DNA of 64,000 nt from G963662905 sp965230045. GTDB taxonomy: Bacteria; Bacteroidota; Bacteroidia; Bacteroidales; WRLA01. The DNA lies in the NCBI GenBank assembly GCA_965230045.1, contig OZ245940.1:2170001-2234000 (forward strand). Reading direction: 5' to 3'. The position numbers were made by a program, and so were the translations under genes. The notes below the pieces were generated by a model, which ran no database searches, was not told the origin of the DNA, and was given only the letters and a program-made list of their open reading frames with translations. Below, one piece after another: positions 28,900 to 38,162 of the stretch; positions within the stretch are counted from its first letter, which is position 1, and each line of letters opens with the position of its first letter.

Positions 28900-29778
28900 T
28901 TATTCAACACGAATTCCATATTTTAAAAGCATGCGTGGGAGATAATCATCAAGGTTATCAATATGTTCGGCGTAAATTTCAATCAGGTTAAGCTCATGCT
29001 TTTTATAAATTCCTTGTTTGATTTTGAGTCTTTTGGCGTATTTAGGGTCGTCTTCCATACCCCAAAATTCAATATAAAGTGCCTGGCTGCCGTTTTTTGC
29101 CGGGATATAAAAATCGGAATATACGTTTTCTTCAATCGGGATTTTCCTTTCATAAGCATGTGCCAGGCCGTAATCGTAAAGCGCATTATCTATGATGACC
29201 TCTGCTCTTGAGCGCACATAATGGCCGTCTTTGGTGCGTAATTGCGCAGGGAATTTTTGACGAAAATTGATTGCCTGTTCGTTGGACAGTTTTTCAATCA
29301 GCTGGTTTTCATCCGGATCTTGTTTGAGCGAATGCAGCAGGGCGTTGTTGTTGCAAATGGTTTCAGGCCATAATATGTACAGTGCGCCGCTTTTGTGTTC
29401 CATTTGAACAGCTCCGGCCTTTTCGCCCAAAGCGGTCAGTTTCCAGCCTTTAAGTGCTTTTTCTGTCCAGCCTATTTCTGAAAAAATCAGATGCATGCGT
29501 TCCGATCTAATAGCAAAAAAATCTGCTATTTTTTTTGTTGATAGTAAGTTGCTTTCCGTTTTTGGCTTTATTTTTACTTCCAGATCTTCCGGCCAGCAAA
29601 TATATTTTCCAAACTCTTCATGCTCCCTGACCTGTCCGCCGGCATCAATTCCTTTTTGTGTTAATTCCCAGTAATCCTTGAGTCGTATGATATAGCCTGA
29701 GTCCCAGAGGTGTTGAAATAAATTCCATCTTTTTATTTTTAGTTTCTCGGCAAGTTTACTTGTGCTTAAGAGTTTCAT
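28900..29778 (-). CDS. DNA-binding PD-(D/E)XK-like nuclease
   Basis: 292 residues. Two related N-terminal segments (about 1-50, L-L-S-T-S-K-L-A-E-K-L, and about 77-125, L-L-S-T-K-K-I-A-D-F-F) look like winged helix-turn-helix modules. The C-terminal 120 residues resemble a restriction-endonuclease fold: E in R-S-R-A-E-V-I-I-D-N-A-L, D in S-D-F-Y-I-P, E in Y-I-E-F-W-G-M-E-D-D, then Y-A-K-R and a lysine-rich helix. The E-x-W-G variant is also seen in nuclease domains fused to UvrD-type helicases. It starts nine bases after the stop of the AAA+ gene, so the two form an operon. Nuclease activity is inferred from the motifs; its target is unknown. Confidence 0.65.
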   Translation of the reverse strand: MKLLSTSKLAEKLKIKRWNLFQHLWDSGYIIRLKDYWELTQKGIDAGGQVREHEEFGKYICWPEDLEVKIKPKTESNLLSTKKIADFFAIRSERMHLIFSEIGWTEKALKGWKLTALGEKAGAVQMEHKSGALYILWPETICNNNALLHSLKQDPDENQLIEKLSNEQAINFRQKFPAQLRTKDGHYVRSRAEVIIDNALYDYGLAHAYERKIPIEENVYSDFYIPAKNGSQALYIEFWGMEDDPKYAKRLKIKQGIYKKHELNLIEIYAEHIDNLDDYLPRMLLKYGIRVE

Positions 29779-29787
29779 ATCAGTTCT

Positions 29788-32700
29788 TTATCTAAAGTTT
29801 CTGCGGTCGGGGATGATATTTTGCAAACCGATTAAATCGGCAACATCATCGGCGGTAACATTTTTCAAAACATCGGCTTTGCGTTGTTCTGATCTTAAGT
29901 GCGCCATGCGCAGATGTTGTGTGCGTGCAATTTTATCGGCAAGTTTTTTCATGATTTGCGGGCTGAGCAGATAATTTTCACGAATCATCCGGTTGATGTA
30001 GTCCCAGACTATTTCGCGTGCATTTTCATCTAAGCTGAGGTTGTGGCTGCCGAGTTTCAGGCTGAAAATTTCCCAGATTTCTTCGAGGGAATATTCTCCG
30101 AAATGGAGCCTGAGGTCCACTTCCATACCGGGATCGGTGAGGTATTCCATTTCTTCGTTTTCTTCCTGTCCCGCATCGCCACAAATAATGACATACACCC
30201 GGTTGCCACCGTATTTTGTGAGGTCGAAAATGCCTGTCAGCATTTTGCTGATCAGTTCATGGTCATGGATTTGTTTTCCAAAATCGACCAGCAGTACACC
30301 CCCTGAGGCTTCTTCGATTTTGGGACGGATGTCGTGGATATTGCTCAGGAAAAGGTTGAAATCAATGATATCGTGATGCAGCTCTGTAACATGTTTGCGC
30401 TTGATAATGCGCAGCGACTGCAAGAGCCCTGCAAAATAATTGGCTACAGTTGTAATTCCCTGGCCGCTGCGCCCGAGAAACAGGCTGACCCATTTGACTT
30501 GCGCACGCACATTTCGCCCGCTTTCGGAATAGTAACGGATCAGTCGTGCAAAATCCCTTATTTCCTTTTTAATTTCCTGTAAACCAATCATTTTGTTGAT
30601 CTTGTCGATCTGATGGCTGTACATGTCTTCGTCAATGAGATGTGCGGTTGCGAGTTTCTTGATGTCATCAAAAAATGGAATATCTTCGGGCATGACCTCC
30701 GATAATGCTTGTTCGCTGAGTGCATCGTAATTTTCGTGTTTTGCCAGGCGCGAGCCCATATGTATCATCATTTTGGAGATGATATTATGCACGAAACGGC
30801 CGTTTCCAAAGGATTTGTCGGCATTGCGCACGCTTTCTTCAAAAAGGAGCTGCAGGGCTTTATCTACTTCAGGGCCAAGGATGAGCGATTTCTCTTTGGC
30901 TTGCATATGCGCAATTTCGAGCAGCTCTTTACCGCTAAAATCGTTGAAATGGAAATGATTGGGAAAGCGGCTGCGTATGCCCGGATTGTAATCGAGCAAT
31001 TCGAGCATTTCATCGGTATAGCCCGCCAAAACAACGATAATATCCTGATCATCACTGGAAAGGCGTGTGAGCAATGTGTCCAGGATGTCTTTGCCCGGAT
31101 CTTTGGGATCGTCTTTTCGGAAAAGGTTGTAGGCTTCATCAATAAATAAAATGCCGCCTTCGGCTTTTTCGATGGCTTGTTTGGTATTGATTTCGCAACT
31201 TCCGTAATATTTTCCGATTAATGTGCTGCGTTCTTCCACCACCATATGGCCTTTGCTGAGTATGCCCATGGCTTTATAAATTTTCCCCAGCATCATGGCT
31301 ACAGTGGTTTTGCCTGTGCCCGGACTGCCGGTAAAAATCATGTGTAAAGGAAACGAACTGTTGGACAGGCCTTTTTCGCCGCGTTTGCTGATAAAATTCA
31401 CATAGTCTATATGGGCATGCATTTCTTTTTTAAGGTTTTGCAAGCCAACCAGATTATCTAATTGTGCAATGCTTTCCGAAAGCATATTGTCCTCACCCTG
31501 AGCCGCTTTTATCTGTTCGGCGATGTCTGTTTTTTCTTTGTCGCTGAGAATTACCTTGCTTAAATCAAAGCCGCCTTCTTCAAAATCATCGGCAACTTCA
31601 AAAACGAGATGTGCCAGCTTTTTGCCCATAAAAATCAGGTCTATGCTGTAGAAACCTTTTTTCCAGAAGCCCGGCGTATCTTTGCCGGCACAGGTTTGAA
31701 CGCCAATCATATGGTCGTCGTATAAATCAGGATCAATTTCTGTATTGATAGTGCTGACGTCTTTCAGGTTTCCTGCAGCATCGCGGTAGATTGCAAACAG
31801 CTCCATTTGCCATTTGCTCAGATATTTGGAATAGCCCAGGATTTCGATGCCAATAGAACGTGTGCGCGCTGCGTCGAATTTCCGGTAATAAATCCGGTTG
31901 GTGCCATTGCCCATGTCGGAGGCGTCTTCAAACAAACGGATGCTGTCAAAAGTGAACCATTTTTCCTTTTCGTCCAGCGATTCAATGACGTGAAACTCAC
32001 ATTCTTCAACATTTTCGCCATCCAGCCATGCTTCCCATAAATACTTTCCTGCACGCAAAAACGTGCCCTGGCGTGCCCTGCCTACATGGTTCCGGAAATG
32101 TACATAAACATCACCCGACATTACCTCCTGTTTGTGGTTAATGCTTGAAATCAGGTCTTTATTATCTGTGCTGATATCGAATAGCTTGAAAACCAAATCC
32201 ATTGTCCAGTTCTCGGTTCCGTGCATTTTATTGATGACGCAGAACTCCACAAATAGCTCTGAAATTTCAGCGGCATTGAAAACGCTTCGGTATTTACGAT
32301 GATTTTGGGCAAGATTTTCATCATCAACATAGGTCTTAAGGTAGCGGCTGATATAACGGTCTTGAAGGTTCATTTTAACAGTTTTTTGTTTTTCGGCAGG
32401 TTTCGGGTGGCTTAGGGGTGTCTCGGGTTTTTTCTGTCGGGGATCTTCTTTTTTCTGGAAAAAATTATGGAACATGTTTTTAGCGGTATCGACCATTCCA
32501 TCAATGCCCCGGGATTTGTAGCGTGTAAAAACGGCAAAATCGCCTTCATCGCCCGGACGCAGGATTTCAATTTCAAAGCCTTTGCGCCGCATTTCAGTTA
32601 TGGTAGTAGAGACCGATTTCTCAACAAGAAAAAATTCCTGTTCCAGAACATCCTCCCGTGGGGACAGGCTGAAATACCAAAACGGATCCATATAGGCAAC

Positions 32701-33285
32701 ATGTTTGAGCCATAAATTATGCTGCTGCATGCTGTGGCGGATCATGTCCATGTCGGGCAGTTCCTGTATTTCCAGGCGGCAATCCGGATTGCTGTTTTTG
32801 CGAAATAAAACGGCATCTATACCCCATTGTCTGGCTATATCTTCTACCAAAAGCTTGTTTGTGTCGAACTCCTCCCTGATTTCATCTTCTAATTCCGGAA
32901 TATCCTCCAAATCAAGCTCTTCTTCATCATGGGTGTCGCTGTTTTGGTAGCCTTCAACTTTTTGGTAGTCGGGCTTCTGGACTTCCTGTAGCAATACAAT
33001 GTACTGAAAATCATGATAAATTATTTTCAGGATTTCTTCATTTTTGTAATCAGTACATTCCGGTACTTCCGAAAAAAAACTATGCAGGCTGATGTGCTGT
33101 TTGGGGCAGGCTTTGTTCAGCGGTTTTTCAACAATCAGGTAAAATTCTTCCTCAACATAGTCAAAAGATAGTTCGCGGATAAAATAGCCGGAATTGAGAT
33201 AGGATATGATTTCTTTGTGAAGCTTATCAAAATCATCGCTATAGCGCCATATTTGCTCCTCGGAAATGAAATTGTTTTTTTGCAT
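29788..33285 (-). CDS. Large AAA+ protein, CbbX/SpoVK-like, with a degenerate second ATPase module
   Basis: 1165 residues. The N-terminal 630 residues match nothing I recognise: an acidic stretch at about 115-145, a charged linker at about 285-320, and beta-rich segments at about 390-610. The first AAA+ module has an intact Walker A G653-S-P-G-T-G-K659-T-T and Walker B D716-E717, and it is of the CbbX/SpoVK type. The second keeps the fold but has lost both sites: G938-R-S-G-Q-G-I-T-T has isoleucine in place of the lysine, and L-V-D1001-F1002 replaces the catalytic glutamate. It therefore looks like a non-hydrolysing partner module. The nuclease gene follows by nine bases. Upstream lies a repeat-rich gap; no clear promoter box is seen. 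Confidence 0.8.
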   Translation of the reverse strand: MQKNNFISEEQIWRYSDDFDKLHKEIISYLNSGYFIRELSFDYVEEEFYLIVEKPLNKACPKQHISLHSFFSEVPECTDYKNEEILKIIYHDFQYIVLLQEVQKPDYQKVEGYQNSDTHDEEELDLEDIPELEDEIREEFDTNKLLVEDIARQWGIDAVLFRKNSNPDCRLEIQELPDMDMIRHSMQQHNLWLKHVAYMDPFWYFSLSPREDVLEQEFFLVEKSVSTTITEMRRKGFEIEILRPGDEGDFAVFTRYKSRGIDGMVDTAKNMFHNFFQKKEDPRQKKPETPLSHPKPAEKQKTVKMNLQDRYISRYLKTYVDDENLAQNHRKYRSVFNAAEISELFVEFCVINKMHGTENWTMDLVFKLFDISTDNKDLISSINHKQEVMSGDVYVHFRNHVGRARQGTFLRAGKYLWEAWLDGENVEECEFHVIESLDEKEKWFTFDSIRLFEDASDMGNGTNRIYYRKFDAARTRSIGIEILGYSKYLSKWQMELFAIYRDAAGNLKDVSTINTEIDPDLYDDHMIGVQTCAGKDTPGFWKKGFYSIDLIFMGKKLAHLVFEVADDFEEGGFDLSKVILSDKEKTDIAEQIKAAQGEDNMLSESIAQLDNLVGLQNLKKEMHAHIDYVNFISKRGEKGLSNSSFPLHMIFTGSPGTGKTTVAMMLGKIYKAMGILSKGHMVVEERSTLIGKYYGSCEINTKQAIEKAEGGILFIDEAYNLFRKDDPKDPGKDILDTLLTRLSSDDQDIIVVLAGYTDEMLELLDYNPGIRSRFPNHFHFNDFSGKELLEIAHMQAKEKSLILGPEVDKALQLLFEESVRNADKSFGNGRFVHNIISKMMIHMGSRLAKHENYDALSEQALSEVMPEDIPFFDDIKKLATAHLIDEDMYSHQIDKINKMIGLQEIKKEIRDFARLIRYYSESGRNVRAQVKWVSLFLGRSGQGITTVANYFAGLLQSLRIIKRKHVTELHHDIIDFNLFLSNIHDIRPKIEEASGGVLLVDFGKQIHDHELISKMLTGIFDLTKYGGNRVYVIICGDAGQEENEEMEYLTDPGMEVDLRLHFGEYSLEEIWEIFSLKLGSHNLSLDENAREIVWDYINRMIRENYLLSPQIMKKLADKIARTQHLRMAHLRSEQRKADVLKNVTADDVADLIGLQNIIPDRRNFR

Positions 33286-33329
33286 CCTGTTGCTTGTTAT
33301 CGTATGAGCTGTTTTTCCAGCAGATTAAA

Positions 33330-33630
33330 TAGTTTTTGTCCATAATGTCCGATCTCAGCGTTATTCTTGTTCTGAAAACAAGTCATCCCGTACAAACGGG
33401 ACTCCTTGTTTTCAGCCCTGCGAATGCCTCGACCTCGAACATTCTGAACCAAAAACCCGACTTTATAGACAAACACTAAATAGTGTTTGTCTATAATGTC
33501 GGGAGTTTGCTCTATAAAGTTCAAATTCAAGGCGTGTGAAAAATCCAAACCGGATAATACTCAAGTATTTGAGGATTTGGATTTTGAGCAACAACGCAGA
33601 AGTTGGACTTTATAGACGAACTCTAAATAC
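33330..33630 (+). repeat. Composite dispersed repeat, family D copy 1, with 48-bp hairpin
   Basis: Positions about 33334-33460 closely match 58946-59072 in the same orientation. They are followed by a near-perfect 48-bp palindrome at 33456-33503 (arms of 23 with one mismatch around a two-base loop, core ACAAACACTAAATAGTGTTT). A further arm about 33513-33600 matches 58666-58760 in inverse. No reading frame here is credible. The rest of the 33286-34006 gap (33631-34006) is AT-rich with nothing recognised except the CotH gene's leader. Confidence 0.75.
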
Positions 33631-34006
33631 AAAGTTAAACATTTTCATGTGCGATTGGCATATGCGTCAAAAGCCTTATTCCAAAAATAACCGATCAGAC
33701 TGAATTATACAGATAGACCTATTGTTGTTTCCGGTTTGTTTTTTTTAGAGGTATCAGAAATAACTTATCCACCCTTCAGGGCTAATGTAAACGTACAATT
33801 CGGGATTATTTTTCCGGATGCTTTCGGAATTGAGACCAGTCACATGTTTTAGCAGGATTTTTATTTCTAATAAGAAGAATAAGCTTCAGTACGTATAGTG
33901 TAATACTTTTAAATTGAAGTTTTTAGAGTAAACTCCTGGCATTATGGATAAGCACTAAATGAAATAATATCTATCTTCGACAAAAAATTAACCTATTTAT
34001 TCAGCT

Positions 34007-35515
34007 ATGCATAGAACTTATTTTGTTTTCTTCTTATTTCTGCTCACAGTTTTTTCCTCGTGTAAAAAAGATGATGAGGCGGATGATCCATACGTGAAAC
34101 CTGAGATCTTGTCTTTATCAAATTTTGCTTTTTTGCAAACGGATAATCCGGATATGCCAGGAAGCCTTTATTTGGATATCGATGAGGAAAAAATAAGTGG
34201 GCGTCTTCCTTATCAGGCTGATATTAATAATTTAACAGCGAATTTTGATTTTGATGGCTCAGAAGTTCGTATTGGAAATATAGTTCAAAAGAGTGGATTC
34301 ACAGTTAATGATTTTACAGAACCCTTAACATACACTGTTGTAGGAGCAAATGGAAATACAAAAGATTACATTGTGTCTGTCCAGTATTTTACTTCTTTGC
34401 CGGTAATATTTATTTATACGGAAAATAGTGAAGATATTGCGTCAAAAGAGGAGTATATCCAGGGAACAATGTCTGTGAATGGTATTGGTTTGTTTGAAGA
34501 TGTTTCGGGCGATATGAAAATCCGCGGAAGAGGGCATTCAACATGGTTTTTGCATCCCAAAAAGCCTTATCAGCTTAAGTTTGATGATAAAACCGAAGTA
34601 TTGGGTATGCCTGCGGACAAAAAGTGGATATTTTTAGCCGAATATTCGGATAAATCTCTCCTTCGAAACAGCCTTGCTTTTGAAATGGGTTATCTCAGTA
34701 ATCTGGAATGGACACCGAAATGCGAATTTAGTGAGGTGTTTATTAATGATGCATATGTGGGAACATATAATATTACCCAAAAAGTGGAAGAAGGGGAAAA
34801 CAGAGTAAACATTGGGGAAAATGGTTTTCTATGTGAAATTGATACGCCCGATCATTTGGGTGATGATGTATTTTTTAGTTCATCACGTTTTACGATACAG
34901 GTTAAAGAACCTGAAATCAGCACAGGAGATGCTGAATATGAATATATTAAAAACCATATCATTCAGTTTGAAGCGACGCTTTATTCCGGAGATTTCAAAG
35001 ATCCCGTGAATGGATACAGAAAATATATTGATGTGGCAAGTTTTGTTGATTGGTATTTGATCAATGAAATTGCAAAAAATGTGGATTCGAGGGATTACTC
35101 CAGCATGTATTTTCATCATGTGCCGGGCGAGAAAATCATAATGGGCCCCCTGTGGGATTTTGATCTGGGTTTTGGCAATGTGGATTATGCAGACAGCCGC
35201 TATCCGGAAGGTTTTTGGGTGAAAGATCATCAATGGTTTGGCCGATTATTTGAGGATCCATATTTTGTTGAAAGAGTTAAAGAACGTTTTGCTTTTTATC
35301 GGGAAAACACGACCTATCTTCTTCAATTGGTTGAACAGAAAGCGAAATATCTGAAGTATGCCAGCGCAGAAAACGATGATCGCTGGAATTTGTTCGGTAC
35401 ATATGTCTGGCCAAATCCGGTTTTTTATGATACTTATAATGAGGAGGTTGATCATTTAAAAAACTGGTTCATCGCACGCATGAATTGGTTGGATGGTGCT
35501 TACGATAAATTATAA
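34007..35515 (+). CDS. CotH-kinase family lipoprotein
   Basis: 502 residues. A signal peptide with lipobox F-S-S-C precedes an acidic linker and an Ig-like domain of about 100 residues. The CotH domain (about 135-490) shows M-K-I-R-G-R-G-H-S-T-W, K-K-P-Y-Q-L-K-F, W-I-F-L-A-E-Y-S-D-K-S-L-L-R-N, Y-L-I-N-E-I-A-K-N-V-D and G-P-L-W-D-F-D-L-G-F. CotH proteins of spore coats are atypical protein kinases; Bacteroidota homologues are surface lipoproteins often found in polysaccharide regions, with unproven activity. The gene is single and converges with the GH109-like gene. Confidence 0.85.
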   Translation: MHRTYFVFFLFLLTVFSSCKKDDEADDPYVKPEILSLSNFAFLQTDNPDMPGSLYLDIDEEKISGRLPYQADINNLTANFDFDGSEVRIGNIVQKSGFTVNDFTEPLTYTVVGANGNTKDYIVSVQYFTSLPVIFIYTENSEDIASKEEYIQGTMSVNGIGLFEDVSGDMKIRGRGHSTWFLHPKKPYQLKFDDKTEVLGMPADKKWIFLAEYSDKSLLRNSLAFEMGYLSNLEWTPKCEFSEVFINDAYVGTYNITQKVEEGENRVNIGENGFLCEIDTPDHLGDDVFFSSSRFTIQVKEPEISTGDAEYEYIKNHIIQFEATLYSGDFKDPVNGYRKYIDVASFVDWYLINEIAKNVDSRDYSSMYFHHVPGEKIIMGPLWDFDLGFGNVDYADSRYPEGFWVKDHQWFGRLFEDPYFVERVKERFAFYRENTTYLLQLVEQKAKYLKYASAENDDRWNLFGTYVWPNPVFYDTYNEEVDHLKNWFIARMNWLDGAYDKL

Positions 35516-35536
35516 GCTCCCTGTGCTAAGGAGATT

Positions 35537-36925
35537 TTATTCATAATAAACTACCCGCTCAAGCTTTTTCCATGCTCCCCGTGTAAAATCGGGCACTTTT
35601 ATGGAAGCGCTCTGGTTTTCAACCGATTTCCGCGAGAGTTCAATAATTGACGACCATTCTGCTGCATCATAAACATCCTGATCAAGCGGTAATCCATTGT
35701 GCAGGCAGTAGATCAAGCGGTAATCCATAATGAAATCCATTCCGCCATGGCCGCCAACTTCTTTGGCTTTCGCCTCGATTTCACGAACAATCGGATGGGT
35801 GTATTTTTCAAGCAGGGAGTCCAGTGCAGGTTCCTGTAGAAAATGGTGTGCATTGGGTTCCAGTGCAATACCTTTTTTTGGATATTTCTGCGCAAAACCC
35901 TTTGTGCCACTTACCGTATGCAGCCTGCTGTATGGCCGCGGACTGGTAACGTCGTGCTGCAGCATAATGGTTTTTCCATTCTGGGTGCGGATGAGCGAAG
36001 TGTTGATATCGCCTTTTTTATACTCCCTTTTTGCATAATCCGAATCGGCGCCAAATTTGTCTTTTGCGTATGCGCTCATACCAAACTGATTGCTCGACAT
36101 CGAAACAATATAATCCATTTTGTCGCCACGGTGCAAATTCATAATGTGGGCAATGGGGCCAAAACCATGGGTGGGATAGGTGTTTCCGTCTTCCTTTTCA
36201 AGATGTTTCAGCCGCCACATATTCCAATATCCGTTTTCATCGAAATTGAGCCAGCGAAGGTCATGGATATAGGCGCCCTCACAATGTACAATTTCGCCAA
36301 AAAGTCCTTTTTGTGCCATATTGAGCGTGGCAATTTCAAAAAAATCGTAATTGCAGTTTTCGAGCTGCATGCAGTGTTTTTGGGTGCGTTCGGCTGTGTT
36401 GACCAACTGCCAGCATTCATCAATGGTCAGTGCCGCAGGTACTTCAGTGGCAACATGCTTCCCGTGTTCCATGGCATAAACGGCGATGGGTGTATGTAAA
36501 TCCCAATGCGTACATACATAGATCAGGTCAATATCATCGCGTTCGCAGATTTTTTTCCAGTCTTCCTCACCGGTATATTCATCTGCTTTTGCCAAACCTT
36601 TGTCTTTCAATATTTTCTGGCATTTATCAATATTTCCCTGCACCGGATCGCATAAAACAGCGATATCCACATGATCGAGGAAGGTATAGCGGTAAATGGC
36701 TCCGGAACCTCTCATACCCAAACCGATAAAAGCAATGCGAACGGTATCAATGGGTTCGCAACGTAATTCAAGTACGTCTTTTTGTCCTTCCGGGCGCGGA
36801 GGTTCAGGAAATAATTCCTGAGTGCTACCTGTTTCCTTTGTTGAATTTTTCTGTTGTTCGTTTGTGCTGCAAGAGCTGAAAATTGCAAGCACCAGCGCTA
36901 TAAGTAAAATGCTTTGTTTCGTCAT
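35537..36925 (-). CDS. Gfo/Idh/MocA-family lipoprotein, GH109-like
   Basis: 462 residues from the ATG at 36925. A lipobox (F-S-S-C) follows the signal helix, and the NAD-binding motif V-R-I-A-F-I-G-L-G-M-R-G starts the enzymatic part. The segments C-T-H-W-D-L-H-T-P, H-G-K-H-V-A-T-E-V-P-A, E-N-C-N-Y-D-F-F-E and G-A-Y-I-H-D-L-R match the GH109 group, whose characterised member is an NAD-dependent alpha-N-acetylgalactosaminidase. The open frame to 36994 would place the start upstream of the promoter and is rejected. A periplasmic or surface role in removing alpha-GalNAc is likely but not proven. Confidence 0.85.
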   Translation of the reverse strand: MTKQSILLIALVLAIFSSCSTNEQQKNSTKETGSTQELFPEPPRPEGQKDVLELRCEPIDTVRIAFIGLGMRGSGAIYRYTFLDHVDIAVLCDPVQGNIDKCQKILKDKGLAKADEYTGEEDWKKICERDDIDLIYVCTHWDLHTPIAVYAMEHGKHVATEVPAALTIDECWQLVNTAERTQKHCMQLENCNYDFFEIATLNMAQKGLFGEIVHCEGAYIHDLRWLNFDENGYWNMWRLKHLEKEDGNTYPTHGFGPIAHIMNLHRGDKMDYIVSMSSNQFGMSAYAKDKFGADSDYAKREYKKGDINTSLIRTQNGKTIMLQHDVTSPRPYSRLHTVSGTKGFAQKYPKKGIALEPNAHHFLQEPALDSLLEKYTHPIVREIEAKAKEVGGHGGMDFIMDYRLIYCLHNGLPLDQDVYDAAEWSSIIELSRKSVENQSASIKVPDFTRGAWKKLERVVYYE

Positions 36926-36951
36926 GTGGCAGGTTTTGGATTTTGATGATC

Positions 36952-36979
36952 CAAAAATAGGGAATCTGAAAGAAATCAA
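36952..36979 (-). promoter_or_regulatory. Promoter of the GH109-like gene
   Basis: On the bottom strand TTG (36979-36977) and TATTTTTG (36959-36952) are 17 bases apart, a good TTTG / TAnnTTTG match. It lies 27 bases before the ATG at 36925 and excludes the longer open frame. Confidence 0.7.
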
Positions 36980-37008
36980 GGCCGAAATATGCAAAGATTT
37001 CAGGAGTG

Positions 37009-38058
37009 TTAACGTTTGATAATTTTCTCAAGATGATTTTCTTCCTCTAATTTTAGGCTAAGGAAATATATTCCTGCGGGTACATCCGTGAGGTCCAGGC
37101 GATATTCTTCACCCTGATTCAGAATAGTTTTTAAAGATTTCAGTACACTTCCATCCAGGCTGTGCAATTGGATTTCGCAACTTTTTGTACCCGTAGTATT
37201 TGTTTTGATGTTGAGATATTCTCCGGCCGGATTAGGGCTTATCGACAGGGAAGATTCGGATGGATCATTTTCTTCCATGCCAACAGGACTACCTTTGACC
37301 TCCAGATCATCGATATAGACGCCACCGCCTCCTCCTGATGTGGCTTTGAACTCAATTCTAAATTCTTCATACGGAAGTTGTGGAATACTCAAGAGCTGCC
37401 AGTCATTAATAGAATGCAAAACATCAGTATAGGGATGCCCTTTTATTGAAATGATCAAACTGTCTGATTTTCCATCGATTTCCGGTATTTTGCACATAAA
37501 TTCAATGGTGGGAACAAGGTTTTCTGAAGAATAAAACCATGGACTGTATAAGCATGCTATCGAATTTAATGAATCATCTTTATAGGCAGCGGATTGCGTC
37601 GGTGAATAGTATTCATTTTGGTTCAGAAACCATGTGCTGGAACCTTCTCTGATGCAGTTCGCCCATTCCATATAACTTGAATTTAAGCGATCAAAATCTA
37701 TTTGAATAGGATATTCAACTTCAATGACGATTTTTAAAAGCATAACCGATTTGTCTGATTCACCATCTGGATCCTTATAGGCGGCAGTTAGGCCAATATC
37801 AAGATAAGAGTAGAAAGTAGGATAAAGGAAGGAGTATGTCGTGTCTGTAGTTGATTTAATTTTTACCCACTGACAGTTGGGGCCGGCTGATATGTAAACA
37901 TTATAATGCGAAACGGCTCTTTCGAGTGGCGGAGACCAGTGAAGGTGAACAGTATCATAATCCGGATATCCATAGAAATTTTCCGGCCAAGGAAAATCCT
38001 GGCTTTGCACATTGAAAGCCAATATAATGAATGCGATAATGCTGATTGCTTTTTTCAT
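37009..38058 (-). CDS. T9SS-secreted protein with FN3-like and jelly-roll domains
   Basis: 349 residues. A signal peptide (ending V-Q-S-Q) is followed by an FN3-like domain (about 22-110, H-L-H-W-S-P-P-L-E-R-A), a MAM/jelly-roll-like region (about 110-255, ending G-V-Y-I-D-D-L-E-V) and a type A sorting domain (about 270-349: S-P-N-P-A-G-E-Y-L ... G-I-Y-F-L-S-L-K). The sorting domain directs export by the type IX system and attachment at the surface or release. No catalytic residues are visible. It lies next to the giant cargo gene on the same strand and may be its accessory. Confidence 0.8.
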   Translation of the reverse strand: MKKAISIIAFIILAFNVQSQDFPWPENFYGYPDYDTVHLHWSPPLERAVSHYNVYISAGPNCQWVKIKSTTDTTYSFLYPTFYSYLDIGLTAAYKDPDGESDKSVMLLKIVIEVEYPIQIDFDRLNSSYMEWANCIREGSSTWFLNQNEYYSPTQSAAYKDDSLNSIACLYSPWFYSSENLVPTIEFMCKIPEIDGKSDSLIISIKGHPYTDVLHSINDWQLLSIPQLPYEEFRIEFKATSGGGGGVYIDDLEVKGSPVGMEENDPSESSLSISPNPAGEYLNIKTNTTGTKSCEIQLHSLDGSVLKSLKTILNQGEEYRLDLTDVPAGIYFLSLKLEEENHLEKIIKR

Positions 38059-38162
38059 GGTTTTGAGGTGTTTTTGAATTTATTATTTTTATTTCATTAT
38101 CCAATTGTTTGTTATTGAAACTTCTTAAAGAAAGCAATAAAGACTAAATATTTACTTCAACA

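Noticed and set aside
33297..33548. 83-codon leftward frame upstream of the AAA+ gene
   Set aside because: It runs through the family D repeat and its palindrome, so it is not a gene.
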